From Lithospermum erythrorhizon (Eukaryota > Streptophyta > Magnoliopsida > Boraginales > Boraginaceae), in NCBI GenBank assembly GCA_019722365.1, contig JADFUC010001769.1, positions 1 through 64,000 on the forward strand: 64,000 bases of DNA, in the 5' to 3' direction. Numbering within the stretch: position 1 is the first letter of the stretch; each line of letters begins with the position of its first letter. Under the pieces are notes generated by a model that saw nothing but the letters and a program-made list of their open reading frames with translations, made no database searches and had not been told where the DNA came from. Shown here piece after piece: positions 1-20,629 of this stretch. The position numbers were made by a program, and so were the translations under genes.

Positions 1-600
1 TCTTCCAAGATACCGCTTCCACCGCTGGCATAAAAAATACATATACCTGCACTGAACGTATAGCCGCTCGCCGGGCTTGAAAACCGGCGCTTGCACTTAT
101 CACTACTAACTCCTCATCTCCACCATGTATACTAAGAAAGCATCTTTAGTTTTTCCCTTTATATTTCAAGATGCATCTTCTCACCGCAATCCAAAGGGCA
201 TTCACCCTGATTAGCTTCGTATTCATCGGGTTATACTTAGCGACAAGACACATCGGGCTTCTAAAGGGGCACAACACGGAATACATGATGGATCCTATAG
301 CCGAAGTCAGTAGTGTATGTCCTTTCATTCGCTCATCTCAAGACTAAGAATGACACTATGGCTGAAGTTGAACTCCATGTCTCTTACGGGAGATTACCCT
401 CTTGAATTACTCATGTTGAACCTTTGCAAGACCTTATTCACATGTGCATCCCGAAAAAGTCCAATCAAGATCCCGGCTCGATCTCGGTGGATCTTTATTC
501 CAAGTATATATTGCGGCTACTTAAGTCCTTCATTGAGAAACATTTGCAATGCCCAACCCTTATCCTAATTCAATTCCTGACTTTTCAACCCATTTTAGTT
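1..600 (-). mobile_element. Ty1/copia pol fragment (end of reverse transcriptase to RNase H), decayed
   Basis: Read on the minus strand, about 146-328 gives a broken peptide with the copia linker pattern between reverse transcriptase and RNase H: a GSIMY-like motif, a KYNP-like motif and an AV-x(3)-ILKY-like block. The same DNA is recognisable at about 24.40-24.93 kb in the minus-strand copia element, with many small indels, so both belong to one family. The fragment runs off the left edge and stops near position 560-600, where gypsy LTR-like sequence begins. No open frame survives. Family assignment is from motifs and internal similarity only. Confidence 0.6.
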
Positions 601-2260
601 ACAATTTGACAACTTACGTCTAGATTGCTAATTATGTTTCAGAGACAATTACGATGGCGAATTTCAACTACCCCAACTAAAACCCATAATCGGCCAATAC
701 CTTATCCAAATTACTAACGTTTCCAACCAATTTCAATCAACCCAAATTTCAACTTTTCCAACTAATTAAGCCATTTCTAACAACCTCTAATCCCAAAGTC
801 CGCTTACTACTCAAAATCTACTAAAACTAATTTCAACATATATTCTTCCAACAACTTATAACTCATAATTTCACCTCAAAACAATCACAATAAAGATCCA
901 ATAACATATTTATACTCTCAACCACATTTTAGAGAAAGTCAACCCACAATCACTCGAAAGTCAACTCAACTATAACAACACTTTCTACCCCAAATATCGA
1001 TCATTATCAACTCCTATATTATAATCTAAGCCTAGACAATAATTATATTCAATAATATCTCATAAAAACCGAAGTCAACCCAAAATTCCAAAAAGTCAAC
1101 GGCCCTAAAAACGTCCGAAATTCCACATCAAACACGTAATTTCAACTCAAGAATAACTAATTTAGAACCCAAGAATCGATTGGTAGCAATAAAATTCAAA
1201 TACAAAAGTCAACGTAAAAAGTCAACTCGGAGAACTCACAAAATATTCAACAAGATCGACTTTACCTTGAAACGATTTAGGATAGACGAGAGGAAGCTCT
1301 CCGAAAATTTGAGGTCCAAAGCTTCGAGAGACGGAGAGAAATCAAGAAAAAATCAAGAGTGTAGGAGTGCATAATCTGACCGTCATCGCCAGGGAAGCGG
1401 AAATGGGCTCAGGTTTTGGTTTGGGCTTGGTTGGGCTTTACGTGGGTGATGGGTTGTACCCAATAGTTTAGGCGGTGAAAATCAACGCTTTAACTCCCGA
1501 CGATACCTCTCGCTTTAACTTATCTCGACACTAACTAACAAAACACACATTATCGCATATAAAATATAAAGTGGTTTTAAATTTTACGTGAAATCGCCTT
1601 AATAATCTCACATTTTAATTTATTAATTAACGAGTCGTTACCGGTTTTTACAAAAATAGCTCAAAACCGGCTCGTTAATCGACTGGACTCGCTGTGCAAT
1701 TACAAAAAAGCAACAAATAACCTCAATGTTGAAAAAAAAATTCTAAACGCAAGTAGGCAAAATATTAACTAAACCGTTAAATAGTTGGCCATTTAATAAA
1801 AATATTAACAACAAGTAAAAGTCCCCAAATTTGGAAAAAATGTATAAAGCCTAAGAAATTGATCTTTGGTTGTTTCATTATCCCAACGACGAACAAATAA
1901 AATTAGATAAAACGAAATAAAAAAAATAAAAAATTGATTTCTTACAAAATCGAGATGTGCCGAGAAGACGGAGATGAATTTTTGAGATGGCGAGTGATTA
2001 ACCTGTGGGCGCGAAACACTTTTGAGTTAAATATGAAATGAAAGTATCACATGTTTGCACATCATTTATTAGTAAAGATAGAGGATAAACTAATTTAACG
2101 AGCGACATCACAATCGATTCGAATTATAAGCGAATTAACGAGTCGGTTTTAAACAATATATTAACAAGTTAACCGTTTTTACATTCTACCCACCTAACAA
2201 AAATTTCGTCCTCGAAATTTACTCATCGCTTAGATCGCCTTATAACCACCACTTATTTTT
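600..2260 (-). mobile_element. LTR and polypurine tract of a Ty3/gypsy (Tekay/Del-like) element, minus strand
   Basis: Read on the minus strand from about 2230 to 2180 the sequence carries a block typical of the end of chromovirus pol: a 'TTCGAGGACGAAATTT' stretch, then a purine tract GGTGGGTAGAA (about 2185-2196), then an LTR-like start TGTAAA at about 2183. The following 1.6 kb is AT-rich and rich in AAGTCAAC motifs (for example near 930-1100 and 1205-1225), with the reverse-complement style seen again in the gypsy LTR at 61.6-63.5 kb. The LTR end near 600 is not precise. No gene is visible inside. Confidence 0.5.
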
Positions 2261-3960
2261 CAACTCCTATTTATTATCTAATATCATATCAACTTATCGA
2301 CCTATAACTTACACATACTCAAATTGATACCTCTCCTCATTTCCACTCTACCATTATTGGTTAATTATTTAGCATCTCCCTTATAGTAATCATCTTCATA
2401 ATTCACATAGTATCTCATAAGCACATTAATATCACTTCATGTTTTCACACAAAATTTTACTACTCATCGATAACATCTCTACGCATCTTTTTCATCATTT
2501 ATTATCTCATCAGCCTGCTTTTGTCACTTTCATATATCAATGTTAATCATGAAGCCTGTATAAATGAATATATATACATAAACAAATAATATCCTGGCAA
2601 AGCAAAGATATCTCATTTGGAGTGAGAATGCATAGCCTCAGAATCTGCATCGTAAATTCAAAGATGACTGAATGGCACACAGATCCATTTATTATCAATC
2701 TGGAGTTCTACAAAAGTACATATTCATTCGATACTCATATAGCCCTAGAACCCGCACTCTAAATTAATATATAGGAATTGACTCATACCTCAATCAGTTT
2801 TATATTAAGGATTTAGGAAAGACATTATATTTCTCCGGGCCTATTTATAAAGAGACTATTTCTCTTTTGTATGTCCGTATTTAAGGTCGGCTTTCTAAAT
2901 ATGTATGTATTTTCTCTAATATGCCCTGACAATAAATGGAAAGGATTATGTTTAATATGGAAAATGAGGAAAGTTTTATCTAAAGATATATTCGTATCAT
3001 CATATCAAATAAAGTTCAAATGACAATTTAGAACTACATTAATATTCAACTAATTTTAAATTCTACCAAAAGTCAAATGTTCCCTTATAATTCTGGACGG
3101 AGGTATAATTATTTAGCCAAAAAGTACTTTATTGGGGTTATTGGAAAAGATTACTATTAAGACCTATAATTAATTATGTTCCCTTGCTGTTAATGCATTC
3201 TATTTTTAGATTAACCTTATACAATTTATTTATTTCATGTATTATGAACACTTATATAATTCTACTAAAGAGAGTGTGGCAAAATCAAATTAACTTAAGT
3301 GTCTTTTGCACCTATTAGCAACGATTTTTAGGATCATTAACCTAGAACTTAACTCATTATTGTTTTGTGTAATGCAAAAAAAATTCATTTAATACAATTA
3401 TAGAATGCTTAAGAAGTCAAGCGCAGTTAACCGTATGCAAAACCCAAGGCCGAATCCCTTAGTCTATCCATGCTAGCATACATTTATCAGAACTAAAATT
3501 TTATTAAAGATACAACTCGCCATGTTGACGATTGCATCTATTATGAACTTAATGAAATTCCTTCATCCCATGCATTGCTTGGGCTTTTGACCTTTTCAAA
3601 ATTTAAGGATAACTAATTAAATGGATCTATCTGAAAAATATATACATACAAAAGTTGGCTGAATTTATAAATAGAAAATGGACAACCTTCCTCGGGACCA
3701 ATTTTTAATTGCTCAATTACCTTCATACCCTCATGTTGTTTTATTTAATGATATCATGCTATAACTATATTTAAAGGATGAAAATACCTAAGTTTAGTTT
3801 AATATTTTTGAAATAATATACCCATTAAACACATCTCAAACGGAATCAGTCAAGGTTATTATTTATTTATTTGTTATAATTATCACCAAAATTTAATATT
3901 AATTTATTAAATTTAATAAAATTTAAATAAAATAATTACTTTAGTATAAGCAAAAATTAA
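2261..3960. other. AT-rich spacer, no gene seen
   Basis: Unclassified AT-rich DNA between two retrotransposon remnants. The first few hundred bases may be the decayed 3' end of the minus-strand gypsy pol. A short GGACGGAGGTA motif at about 3096-3106 resembles one MITE/mariner terminal repeat, but I found no partner end. No open frame or RNA gene can be supported. Confidence 0.5.
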
Positions 3961-4689
3961 TTAAGTGTTAAGGTGTTGGATACCTGCAATTGATCGGGGC
4001 GGATCCAAGATTGGTCCAACGAGATCGCAATTCAAGATGGATCAGAATGAACCGAATAATGGACTTGGACCACTAAGTGGGCCGTAATGCGAAAGCCCAA
4101 TTTAAGTGGGGTTAGGCAGAGAAGAGGGGCTAAGAAGGGCAGAGGAACTACCCGGTAGATAATCACCGCAGCCCTAAGCCCAAAGCAGCGAAGTCACCGA
4201 TGTGATCCAGCACTAGTGTGGCTTACTCTCGACGCACCTGTCGTAGGGAGGCTTCACGCCACAGGTAACCGTGAGGAAGAGAAAGGAGGTGAAGGAGGGA
4301 AAGATTGGAATACTTGAACCCCAAGACCTCGGGCCGAATGTGTCTCTCGGGGATCCGAAGATGTGTAGTCATACCACGGCCACCTCTACGTGTCCTCTCT
4401 GCACCAAAGGGATTTGAGCAAGTTCGCCATTACCAAGAATCATGGGGCATGATACCGATGCCCGACACCTTTTAAAGATCGAGATTGAGTAAAGATCATT
4501 CAACGGGGCAAGAGAAGAATTATGTCCACAGCACCTGTATACGCGAACCGGCGCCGACAGGATAAAGCCGGAACTCGGACGTGATCTCCCAACATTACCG
4601 GAAGGCCGTCAGAGTAGAAGCAGAGGGGAGATTCCGAAGGCGAGATCGCATATGCCAAAAGCCGATATATATACAAAAGAATCGGGGCG

Positions 4690-5260
4690 ACCCCTCGATT
4701 TTCCGTGACTTGTCCTTCTCCATGAAGGATTTTGAAGCGGATGTGTTGTCCCCACGAGGATCCTCGGGCTTACCACCCGGTGATAGCCAACTTTTAGGTA
4801 GGACGGATGCTGGTGGATACGGGGAGCTTGGTGGATATCCCGTTGTCGGATGCATACCTCAAGCCGGGACGACAAAACGGTTCGTGCCCATTCCATCGCA
4901 AGGATTCACGGGCGACACGGTGCATCTTTCGGGGGGCTTCAAACCTCATGGTTACGATGGGGAATCATCCACAACAAGCCACTTAAGACGGGGAGCTACT
5001 TGAATAATCGATCGTCGGCGCTTTGTCACACTTGAGGCGGTAGTATCCCCATACACCAAATTGAAGTTCCCCAATACCCATAACCGGACTACAGGATAAT
5101 GGCGGAGTTAAAAAGGCACGAGGGCAATTATCCGCCTCGACTGCCGGATAAAGGCACAAATGAAATGGGCACCACGTCCCAGGGTCCGAGGGACCCCGTG
5201 AGATCGAATGTATGTATCTCTAGAGGTCTCGAGGAGAGCCCACAGCGGGCGGCAACATGA
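4690..5260 (+). pseudogene. gypsy aspartic protease remnant
   Basis: The active-site motif of retroviral-type aspartic proteases is visible at about 4806-4830 (LVDTGS, followed by VDI after one change). Downstream lies a conserved GFTGDTVH-like block (about 4900-4925) and a block on the theme 'VPQYP...YRIMAELKRHEGNYP' spread over about 5060-5150. These blocks are typical of plant gypsy elements of the Tat/Ogre/Athila group. They lie in different frames, so the reading is broken by several frameshifts. Confidence 0.6.
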
Positions 5261-5689
5261 AAGAGATCTCGGAGTATCCCATTCGACGAAGGATCCGATT
5301 TAAGGTTTTCAAGATAGTACTATATCAGGCGTAGCATGAGCCATGCCCGTCCGCCCTATGGAGTACCTCGATATCTTTGCATGGGAGCTAAAAAGATATG
5401 CCCGAGGGATCCGGAGTCGTCCGTACTGCCTGTATGTCGATCCGTACTACAAGTTAGTCAAGCAAAGAAGTCGACCTCTCCTGAGGAGGCGCGACGCCAT
5501 CCGGCGGAGGGATGTTGTCAGGGAAAATTTCTTCACTCTCTCCACCCTTCTTTCTTCCATTCTTAGGCTTCTTTCTGGCTTAGAAGAATGGGACAGATCA
5601 AAACATCCAAATGTAAACAAAGTAATGTAATTTAATATAATTAGGGAAGTGAATAGTATTATCCGATTCATATGATGTGAATAAGTCTT

Positions 5690-6190
5690 TTATTTGGGTA
5701 ATCCGGGGAGCCTTATTCCCAATATGGCCGGGCCACGTGGCGCTAGTCCCAAAGCCTAACGGAATTTGACGAATGTGCACGGACTTCACCAAAGATCAAC
5801 AAGGCGTTAAAGGATCGCTACCTCCGCCTAAATATCGATAGACCGCCGACGAACGCGGGTACAAGGCCCGTGATTTCCTCGAAGCCTTCCAGGCACCCGC
5901 ATATTCATGGCCAAGTATAGATGCAGAAAACCGCTTGTGACTGGGCGCGCATCTATCGTCAGAAGGTCATGGCATCTTTGGCTAAGAACGCGGAGCCACG
6001 TATTAGGACGGTCAATATGCCGTTGGCCGGAATATGGAAATTTACATGGATGACATGCTTAAGAGAGCCGGGAGGCGGCGACCGCTGGCCAACCTCGAGG
6101 AAATCTTTTGAGAACTCGGGCAGAGTCAAGAGCTATGGAAAACCCGCAAACGCAGTAAGGAGCTAACGGTTTCATGGGGAGGATTTCTAC
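5690..6190 (+). pseudogene. gypsy reverse transcriptase remnant
   Basis: A VPKPNG block at about 5749-5765, an RMCTDFTKINKA-like block at about 5770-5812 and the catalytic YMDDM box at about 6043-6057 mark the polymerase domain. The spacing between the first blocks and the YMDD box is shorter than in intact elements, so internal sequence has been lost. The aspartates of the catalytic box survive even though the surrounding frame is broken. Confidence 0.6.
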
Positions 6191-6199
6191 CTCGAATCT

Positions 6200-7010
6200 C
6201 GGTTCATATTATCTCGCTGTTAAAAGTCTACCGCTTCAAAGCCATAAAGAACGGCGATCATTTGAATGAACCCGGAGCGCCGGTAATCCTTCTAAGAGTC
6301 GAAAGCGACCTATAGTCTCCATGTGATGTTTGGGCGCGTCGCTCAAGAGATGTCCGCTACTTATTTCGCGCTTCGAGTACTAAACAACGCCCTCTATCCG
6401 GGAAGAGGATAAAATGCGTAGGCCGTGTACTATGTCGGCTAAAGCGATAAGTGGTAAATAGACGTGTATCCCTCACCGAGAAACCGGTTCATGCCTTGAT
6501 TTTTGGGCTTGAAGATGAAGCCTTTACTGGTGAGCATCCAAATGAGGTAATCACCGATCGACCGTCATGGAAAATACTGGTAACCCCAAATTCGGACGAA
6601 GAAAACGCGCCGAGGCGAAGTTGAGTTCGATTCCGGTATAAGCCGCGACAAGTAGCGGGCGCCCGTGCCCCTCGAAAACTTCATGACGTAGCTGCGACCT
6701 ACGGGTCACCCGAAGAGGCACCAAGCTGGTCAACCTCATGAAAATGTACCGAAGCCGAGGTCTAGTTGCTATATCGTGATTCGGCATGCAGCAACCCAAA
6801 GTGTTCCAAGGTCGGTATTCTATCGCGGTTCTGAGAGGGTCACAAGGTTGAGTATGCTATTCGGCTCGTCACGTACCTATGAACATCCGCAGAACGGATT
6901 CTCGCTTGTCAAAGTGACCAGCGAAAGTGGTGATTTCAAAATTGATGTAGACAAAGTGAGAGGCCGCGGGTATCCTCGCGGAGAGTCCGAAGTTTGACCG
7001 CACTTTTTCG
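6200..7010 (+). pseudogene. gypsy RNase H remnant
   Basis: Following the polymerase box there are short stretches similar to the connection and RNase H region, for example an 'REEDKM..PVYYVG'-like piece near 6400-6445. No frame stays open across the domain. Assigned mainly from its place between reverse transcriptase and integrase. Confidence 0.4.
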
Positions 7011-7249
7011 ATCCTATCACACGGAGCATTTTCTCGGAAAGCGAATCAGAGGCGGATAGACAAATTCGGCCACGGGGAGCATGGGCACGAAGATTCCACC
7101 GTGGAGCTGGTAACCGACGGCCTTCGACAAAGGAAGCGATGGATAATGTGCTCTGAGGCGAGCGTCAACCGACATTAATGGGTATCGCTATCTCTGATTT
7201 CATGGCACCAGAAATCCTTCCTGGGATCTCGAGTTAATAAGATCCAAAA

Positions 7250-8000
7250 GAAAGCTTTGATTCGGTTTGCTGCCAAATACGCCACTGCAGTTATGGCCGA
7301 CGGTCAGTCAAGAGATACATGGGGCATGTGGAAGTCACATTAACGACAAGGCAATCACTTAAAAGATCCTCGCGAAGTGATATTTTGGCCCTCCATGGCC
7401 AAGGATGCTCGTATCACTGGAGGTGCGACGATGCTGGGAGGCACGCTAAGATCCTCACCAACCTCCTCACGACGGGTCAAAGACGCTATTCCCAATGCCC
7501 TCTACCAACGGGGCGGATATCAGGGATATCCCGAGACGCATAGCGCAGGTACACCATCAAGGCGGCAGACTACTTCCCCAAGCGGACGGGAAGCCAAGCC
7601 GCCATTCCAAGCTGACCGTGGATCGTATACTGGGCTTCTAGTGAGATCTTTACCCGATTCTGGGTACACCCCGCGCCGGGTCACCGACAACGGAATGCAA
7701 TTTGCACCGGGAAGACAAGATCAGGCTTAAAGTCAGTATGTAACACTGACGGCTTCCGTGTCATATCCACACGCCAACAATGGACAGGTAGAAATGATGA
7801 ACTCGAGTAATCTTCAAGGCGCCAAGGAACGGCTCCAGAGGAAGGAGGTTGCTGGGACCGTGATCTTCCAATCAGAAAGATGGGTTCTTCCGACGATACC
7901 TAATCCCATCATCAGCTGTGGAGCACTCCCTTCGCTTTGGTGTATGGATCCGATGCCTTGGCCACCGGTGGAGATTCACTCGGGAGACAGCCTCGAAAAT
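7250..8000 (+). pseudogene. gypsy integrase remnant
   Basis: A VTDNGMQF block at about 7680-7703 matches the integrase core around its second acidic residue, and NGQVEMMN at about 7776-7800 matches the block that leads to the third. Further on, an 'LPSLWCMDPMPWPPVEI' piece (7925-7977) is a decayed form of the segment that follows the core. Several indels separate these blocks, so the gene is dead. Confidence 0.65.
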
Positions 8001-9440
8001 ATACTATGACGAAGGCTAAATGAATTGTGGGTCGCGCTCAACTCTGACCTGGTTGAAGAAAAGAGGGTCGCCGCGGTCGAGTAAGATGGTCTCTACAAAG
8101 TGGAAATGTAGCCGCCATTACAACAAAGGGTTCGGGCCAAATGTCAGCCTTAAATGGGGATCTAAGTCGTAGTTAGGCACGACAGCTCCGGGCCCACGGG
8201 AAGCCCCGAAAGTCGAGTCCCTGTGGGCGGCCTACACCTTGTCCTGAGAATCGCGGGACCGATCACGTGATGAACCGAAACCCTTTGAAGTGGCGCCAAA
8301 AAGCCGCGGTCAAGGAACACATATCACTTAAAGGAAGTACTGTAAGCCCATTTCTTGTACTTCCTTTATTAACAATAAAAGACTTTGTTCAAATTAAAAT
8401 TGCCTTTGAATATTCAAACCTTCTACAGGGCAGTAGTATCAAATTATTCTAGGATGCCCAGAGTAGACTGTTGATGTGTAAATTGGTATAAATCTAGCTA
8501 AATGTTTGAGTACGCCCTACTGCCCGACCGATCGACGAAAACCAAATCCCCATTGGACAAAGGAGCAGGTTCCGGTAAAGTGGAGACGTCTCATGTACAA
8601 TCCACCTATCGCTAGAACCACTTCCCTCTCCCGCTTGAGCACGTAGTGGAGGATCCTGTGTGGCACTGGTCACATTGTGGACATTGAAACTTATCTAATG
8701 AGGGACCCTCAGCCATAAAAGCCGTCGAGATCCTCCCCCTCGGCTCAAGTATCCTGAGGCGAAACCTCACCAACATGGAGGCGTAAGTACCAAACGTGAC
8801 AAAACTAAAAGAGGCAAAGAACATCAAACTAAAGATGTATAAAAGACAAGAACTTCAAAGGCATAAAGGAGAAAACAAAAGGATAAAAAGCCGGGAGAGG
8901 TTCATGCGCGATCTCCCAATCAGAGCATCGTGAACCTTTCAATTCAAAAGGGGACGGGAGAATGAAGAGAGATGGCAGGGTGGACTAAAAAGTCACATGA
9001 ACGACAAGATACGAACGGCAAACGATTTTGCCTTTGAGGCAAAAACGCCCATTAATAATAATGGAAGATAAGACTATGTTCAAGCATCTAATTGGTGGAG
9101 ACTCCCCCCATCCTGCACCCCACCCCACATATTTCCCGCGTCCCACTCCACAAAAAATGGGCGGGTCTCAGCATATGATAATCCCGTGAATTAATTGGGA
9201 TGATCCAACGTAGATTGGTTCTCACATTGATCGCGAATCTATGAATCCTAATAAATGGATTTTGACTACGCAAGCTGTGGGCCAGAATGCTGAAAGCCCA
9301 TCGGAAGTAGGTTAGTTTTAACTGTAAGTGAGAAAGAGAACCGCGATAACTCAACGGCTCGATTCGGCACAATTAAGTGCTAAGAATTTAAGTCTCAGAA
9401 TTACTTTATCCTTAACATCAAATCATTAATCGCAATGGCG

Positions 9441-10680
9441 GGTCATCAAGGCTGACTAAAAAGTAACGTCCAAATAATTTATAAAAGTTAAAACCTTTGT
9501 ACCAAATCCAAGAAGTCACCATACCCAAATACTTCTTTAAACTAAACTCTTCGATCCTTTTAATCGACTTGGATCGTCGATGTTTCCGGCAACCGGGTTT
9601 TTGTTTTGGTAGGAACTCTACGTGACTGCATCAACGCCGACTGAAAGATTTCGCGATCCCAGCCAAAGATTTAATTTGACTGACTAATATGTCCCTTATA
9701 TGGAAATGGTATAAATAATTCATTAATATATTTGATTTATTGTTAAAAGACCCTATTGACATATAGATAAAAGTCAGAGACGTAAAATAATAATACAAAA
9801 AACTGGAATTAAATATTTAAACACAAAGCTTTGATGTCATTTACAATAAAACAATGTCAGTAAGAATACGAGAAAAATAGTGCACGTTCATCGATCCATA
9901 CATGTAAATATAGTTCATGATATTTTTGTTAGAAAATTACTTCAAATATTTATATATTATGCATTTGATATGTTCATTTTAGAATTGTCAACTTTATATA
10001 CGAACAAAGAATTTATATTATGCATATAAATGCATTTGATATATCTATTGTGTATTATTGTATCATTTGTATGTGTATGATATAAAGAGTAATTGACGCT
10101 GACTTTTTCTGACCAAGGACCGTACACTGTGATAAAGATATAATTTGCATAATGAATAACCCAGAGGTTGATATAATTTTAATAAAATAGTGGGAAATAA
10201 AGGAAATCTTACAACTAGTGCTTGAAACGAATCGAATTGAGTTAGACAGAGTACGCGACTCAATAAGATAACGAGCATAACTTTGAGTACCGAACTCCAT
10301 TTGATAAGATAATAAGTCAGTTACACTACTAGACCCGATTCACTTATTAATTCGAATTCAAAAGCAAAACAAAATGAACTTTCTTTTAACACAAATAAAA
10401 AATACTGGAGTATATTTAAAACATTAATAAAATTCAAAAACATTGATAATAAAATTCACAAACCTAAATTATTGATAATGATTTTTAACATAAATATAAA
10501 ATATCATTATCTATTTGATAATTTGTTAACTAATTTGAATATCGAATACAAGATTCCGAAACGAACATAATATTTATCGCAATTCTATTCCTAATTATCG
10601 AACAGTTTATTAGTCGAGTATTCAAGTCGGATTGTCAAGCGGATAACGGATTAAGCGCCTCTATACAAAGTAGCTATCGA
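9441..10680. other. AT-rich spacer upstream of the MPK6-type gene
   Basis: No gene is visible. The stretch at about 10.2-10.65 kb contains repeated TCGAAT/ATTCGA-type motifs and may be an old non-autonomous DNA transposon; a similar motif style recurs at 59.68-59.95 kb. Around 9.95-10.05 kb a TTATATTATGCAT...TGCATTTGATAT motif is present twice. None of this gives a firm element boundary. Confidence 0.4.
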
Positions 10681-10702
10681 TCTGGTAAAAAGCAAAAAAG
10701 AA

Positions 10703-10758
10703 AAGTCAAACACCCCTATTCATATTCCTCTATAATCTGAAATCATCATCTGTTGACC
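10703..10758. promoter_or_regulatory. Two W-box cores upstream of the MPK6-type gene
   Basis: A TTGACC W-box lies at 10753-10758 and a reverse core (GTCAA) at 10705-10709, about 160-210 bases before the start codon. WRKY factors bind such sites in stress-responsive plant promoters. Both cores are short and can occur by chance, and the transcription start is not known, so the site could also lie in the 5' leader. Confidence 0.3.
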
Positions 10759-10914
10759 CAAAAAACACTCAAAACACAATTAATAATTTCACAAATTCAA
10801 CATTTCACCAAATAAGTCCACATATTAACTTCTCAAAACCAATAAAAATCCAATTATTATTTGATTATTATAAATTATAAAAATCCAATTTTATATTAAT
10901 TAATTCTTGAAAAA

Positions 10915-18536
<7,622 letters not shown>

Positions 18537-18990
18537 CACATGTGAGAAAAATGTGTGCTATTACACACTGTTTGTACCATTTGTTATTGTCACTTTCATG
18601 TTTTAGAGTTTGATGATTGTTCATGTAAATGAGTTTTCTCCATCCAAAACCTTGATTAACTTGCAAGTAAACCATGGATCTCGGTTCATATATTGGGATT
18701 GGAAAAAAGACTTGTATCTATGTTTGGCACTCGTAAGTTATCGATTATCGACATGTTCTTATTACAAGAACTTATGAGGTAATAGATCAACTTTTTACTT
18801 TGTACATGAATAATTGTGTAATTGTATCAAATTTTCAAGTATTGATTGCTATCAAGTTTCAGTTGGTTGGTCCAAAACTCTCCCTCGAATAAAATTTCGT
18901 CTGAAAAAAGAACAAATTGGGTAAGTTTATAAGTTACCTAAGTTTTTTATCATTATTCTTAGGTTTGCATGTGATGTAATCTCACCAAAT
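18537..18990. other. 3' flank of the MPK6-type gene
   Basis: Probably the 3' untranslated region and downstream spacer. It is T-rich just after the stop codon. I see no clear AATAAA signal close to the stop and no other gene. Confidence 0.4.
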
Positions 18991-19720
18991 GGTTTCTCTT
19001 CCAAGATGTAGTAATCTAAACACCCCATGATGAAAAGTTTGTCCCATTCAAAAAAGGGGAGTTTGTTGTATTATGTTTTTTAGGTACAAACACAAACTTT
19101 GGAAGACATACAAGCAAAGCAAGAGAAGATTCAGGGAATTCAAGATACAAAAAGCAAAGCAGGCTAAGTACATTCAAGTCGTATGAAATCAAGGCAAGGA
19201 AAAGAAACAAATGAGAAGCAATCGTGTGATTGAGTGCATAACAAGATCGAAGGAGCTGCTATAATTCAATCAAGACAGCTAGAGTTATCTCAACTAGCCG
19301 TTGGGTGTTCAAGGGAAACAATCAAGGATTGTTGAGGAGATCAAGGGAGGCTTGTAGTCGTTGAAGGACGACATATCAATAGATGTTTTGTGTCTAGTTT
19401 ATATTCATAAATCATTTATATATGTGCTGAGTGAGGAAAAAAAAAGGAGTTCTATTTTTTGTTTAAGCAAAATTGTATATCTTACATAAATGAGGTGTGA
19501 GATAACAGAGATCAATCAAAACACTTTCGCTTAGATTGATAGTGTTGCTTGTTTTTGTCTTCATGTTAAGGACAGGTTTCGTATTATAGTGAAACATGAT
19601 GGAGTATTAGAAAAAGATACACTGAGACTGAAGTAAGCTTAAATCCCAACTGTTATAAAAACTTGTTTGTGTTCTTCACATCTCTGTTTGATGTACTTTA
19701 AATTAACATTTAGTCACTCA
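18991..19720 (+). mobile_element. Possible copia polypurine tract and LTR remnant
   Basis: An AAAAAAGGGGAG polypurine run at about 19050-19061 is followed directly by TTTGTTGTATTATG, which is how copia 3' LTRs of the SIRE/Angela type usually start. The next 0.6 kb is free of open frames and purine-rich, as such LTRs often are. I could not find the LTR end or a second LTR, so this would be a solo or truncated copy. It could also be an unrelated spacer. Confidence 0.35.
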
Positions 19721-20629
19721 CTATGATCTTACTAGGCAACCAAAAAGAATTAATAAGAGGTGAGGATTTAGAATTTTGCCAAAGCCATAAGTAACTTAGA
19801 AGCACAGATATTTGTAGACTTGTAGTTGTGTGAATTGACTATGTAACATTTGAACCCTTCTCCCCTCAAAGTTTTCAGGCATCATGAAATTCGCATAATT
19901 TTTCACCAAATCATTCTCTAAGTACTTTATTATTTTTAAAGTTTCACAAAAGTCTTTTACCTGAAGCAGTTTATATTTCTTAAACCTTAAATCATCAAAC
20001 TCAAAAACTTATCATTATTTATTAAATTTAGATATTACTATTTAACTTTTACACAAAAATTAAATTTTCTATTTTATTGATCATATTATTAAAAAAATAC
20101 ATAATCATTATTATTAGTATTATTTTTGAGATGTTGAACTTCAATTCATCGAACAAAGTCGATTATTAAGGGTTAAATTAAATTATTATTCAAAAACTAG
20201 CACGTTCCTTGAAATCTAACGTATCCATAAAAATTCTTTAAATATCTGAAATAAACATATCATTAAAAGGAGATGATGAACTCGATGTTATTCTTCAAAT
20301 CAAGAAACATAAAGATATTCTACAAGTCAACAAAAAATATATATAAATCTTATTCTTAAAGGAAAAATGTTATTTTGGTATAGGCAAAATTAAAAGATTA
20401 GAGGAGGTTAATTTTAGAGAACATAAAAATGAAAAATGGCAAACCTTTGAAAGAAAATTAGCATGGTGAAGAAATGTAGAAGAGGAGAGAGAAACACAAT
20501 TCCAGTCTAATAAAAGAATAATAATAAGAGGATAATTGATTTGAGGAGAAACAAATTCACACCGAGGCGGCTTTGGTGTAAAAATTTGGGAAGGTTTTAT
20601 GGATAGGAAGCTCGTTTGTAGCATTTTTG
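19721..20629. other. AT-rich spacer, no gene seen
   Basis: Mostly A/T-rich sequence. On the minus strand 20.42-20.60 kb has a pyrimidine-rich, leader-like stretch, but no convincing coding exon follows it. Nothing firm to annotate. Confidence 0.4.

Larger units (their letters stand above)
3961..9440 (+). mobile_element. Ty3/gypsy retrotransposon, plus strand, heavily decayed
   Basis: Protein motifs occur in the gypsy order: gag-like sequence (about 4.0-4.6 kb), aspartic protease (4.7-5.25 kb), reverse transcriptase (5.7-6.2 kb), RNase H (6.2-7.0 kb) and integrase (7.25-8.0 kb). Frames change every few dozen codons because of indels, so the element cannot make protein. Its GC content is clearly higher than that of its flanks. 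The protease and downstream motifs look most like the Tat/Ogre branch. A purine-rich stretch at about 8.94-8.99 kb may be the polypurine tract. I could not define LTR ends; both borders are estimates. Confidence 0.7.

Noticed and set aside
4595..4896. Minus-strand ORFs over the gypsy protease
   Set aside because: They are shadows of the plus-strand protease, which has a clear LVDTGS motif.
3961..9440. Integrated pararetrovirus
   Set aside because: The protease-reverse transcriptase-RNase H order is followed by integrase motifs (VTDNG, NGQVE), which pararetroviruses lack, so it is a gypsy element.
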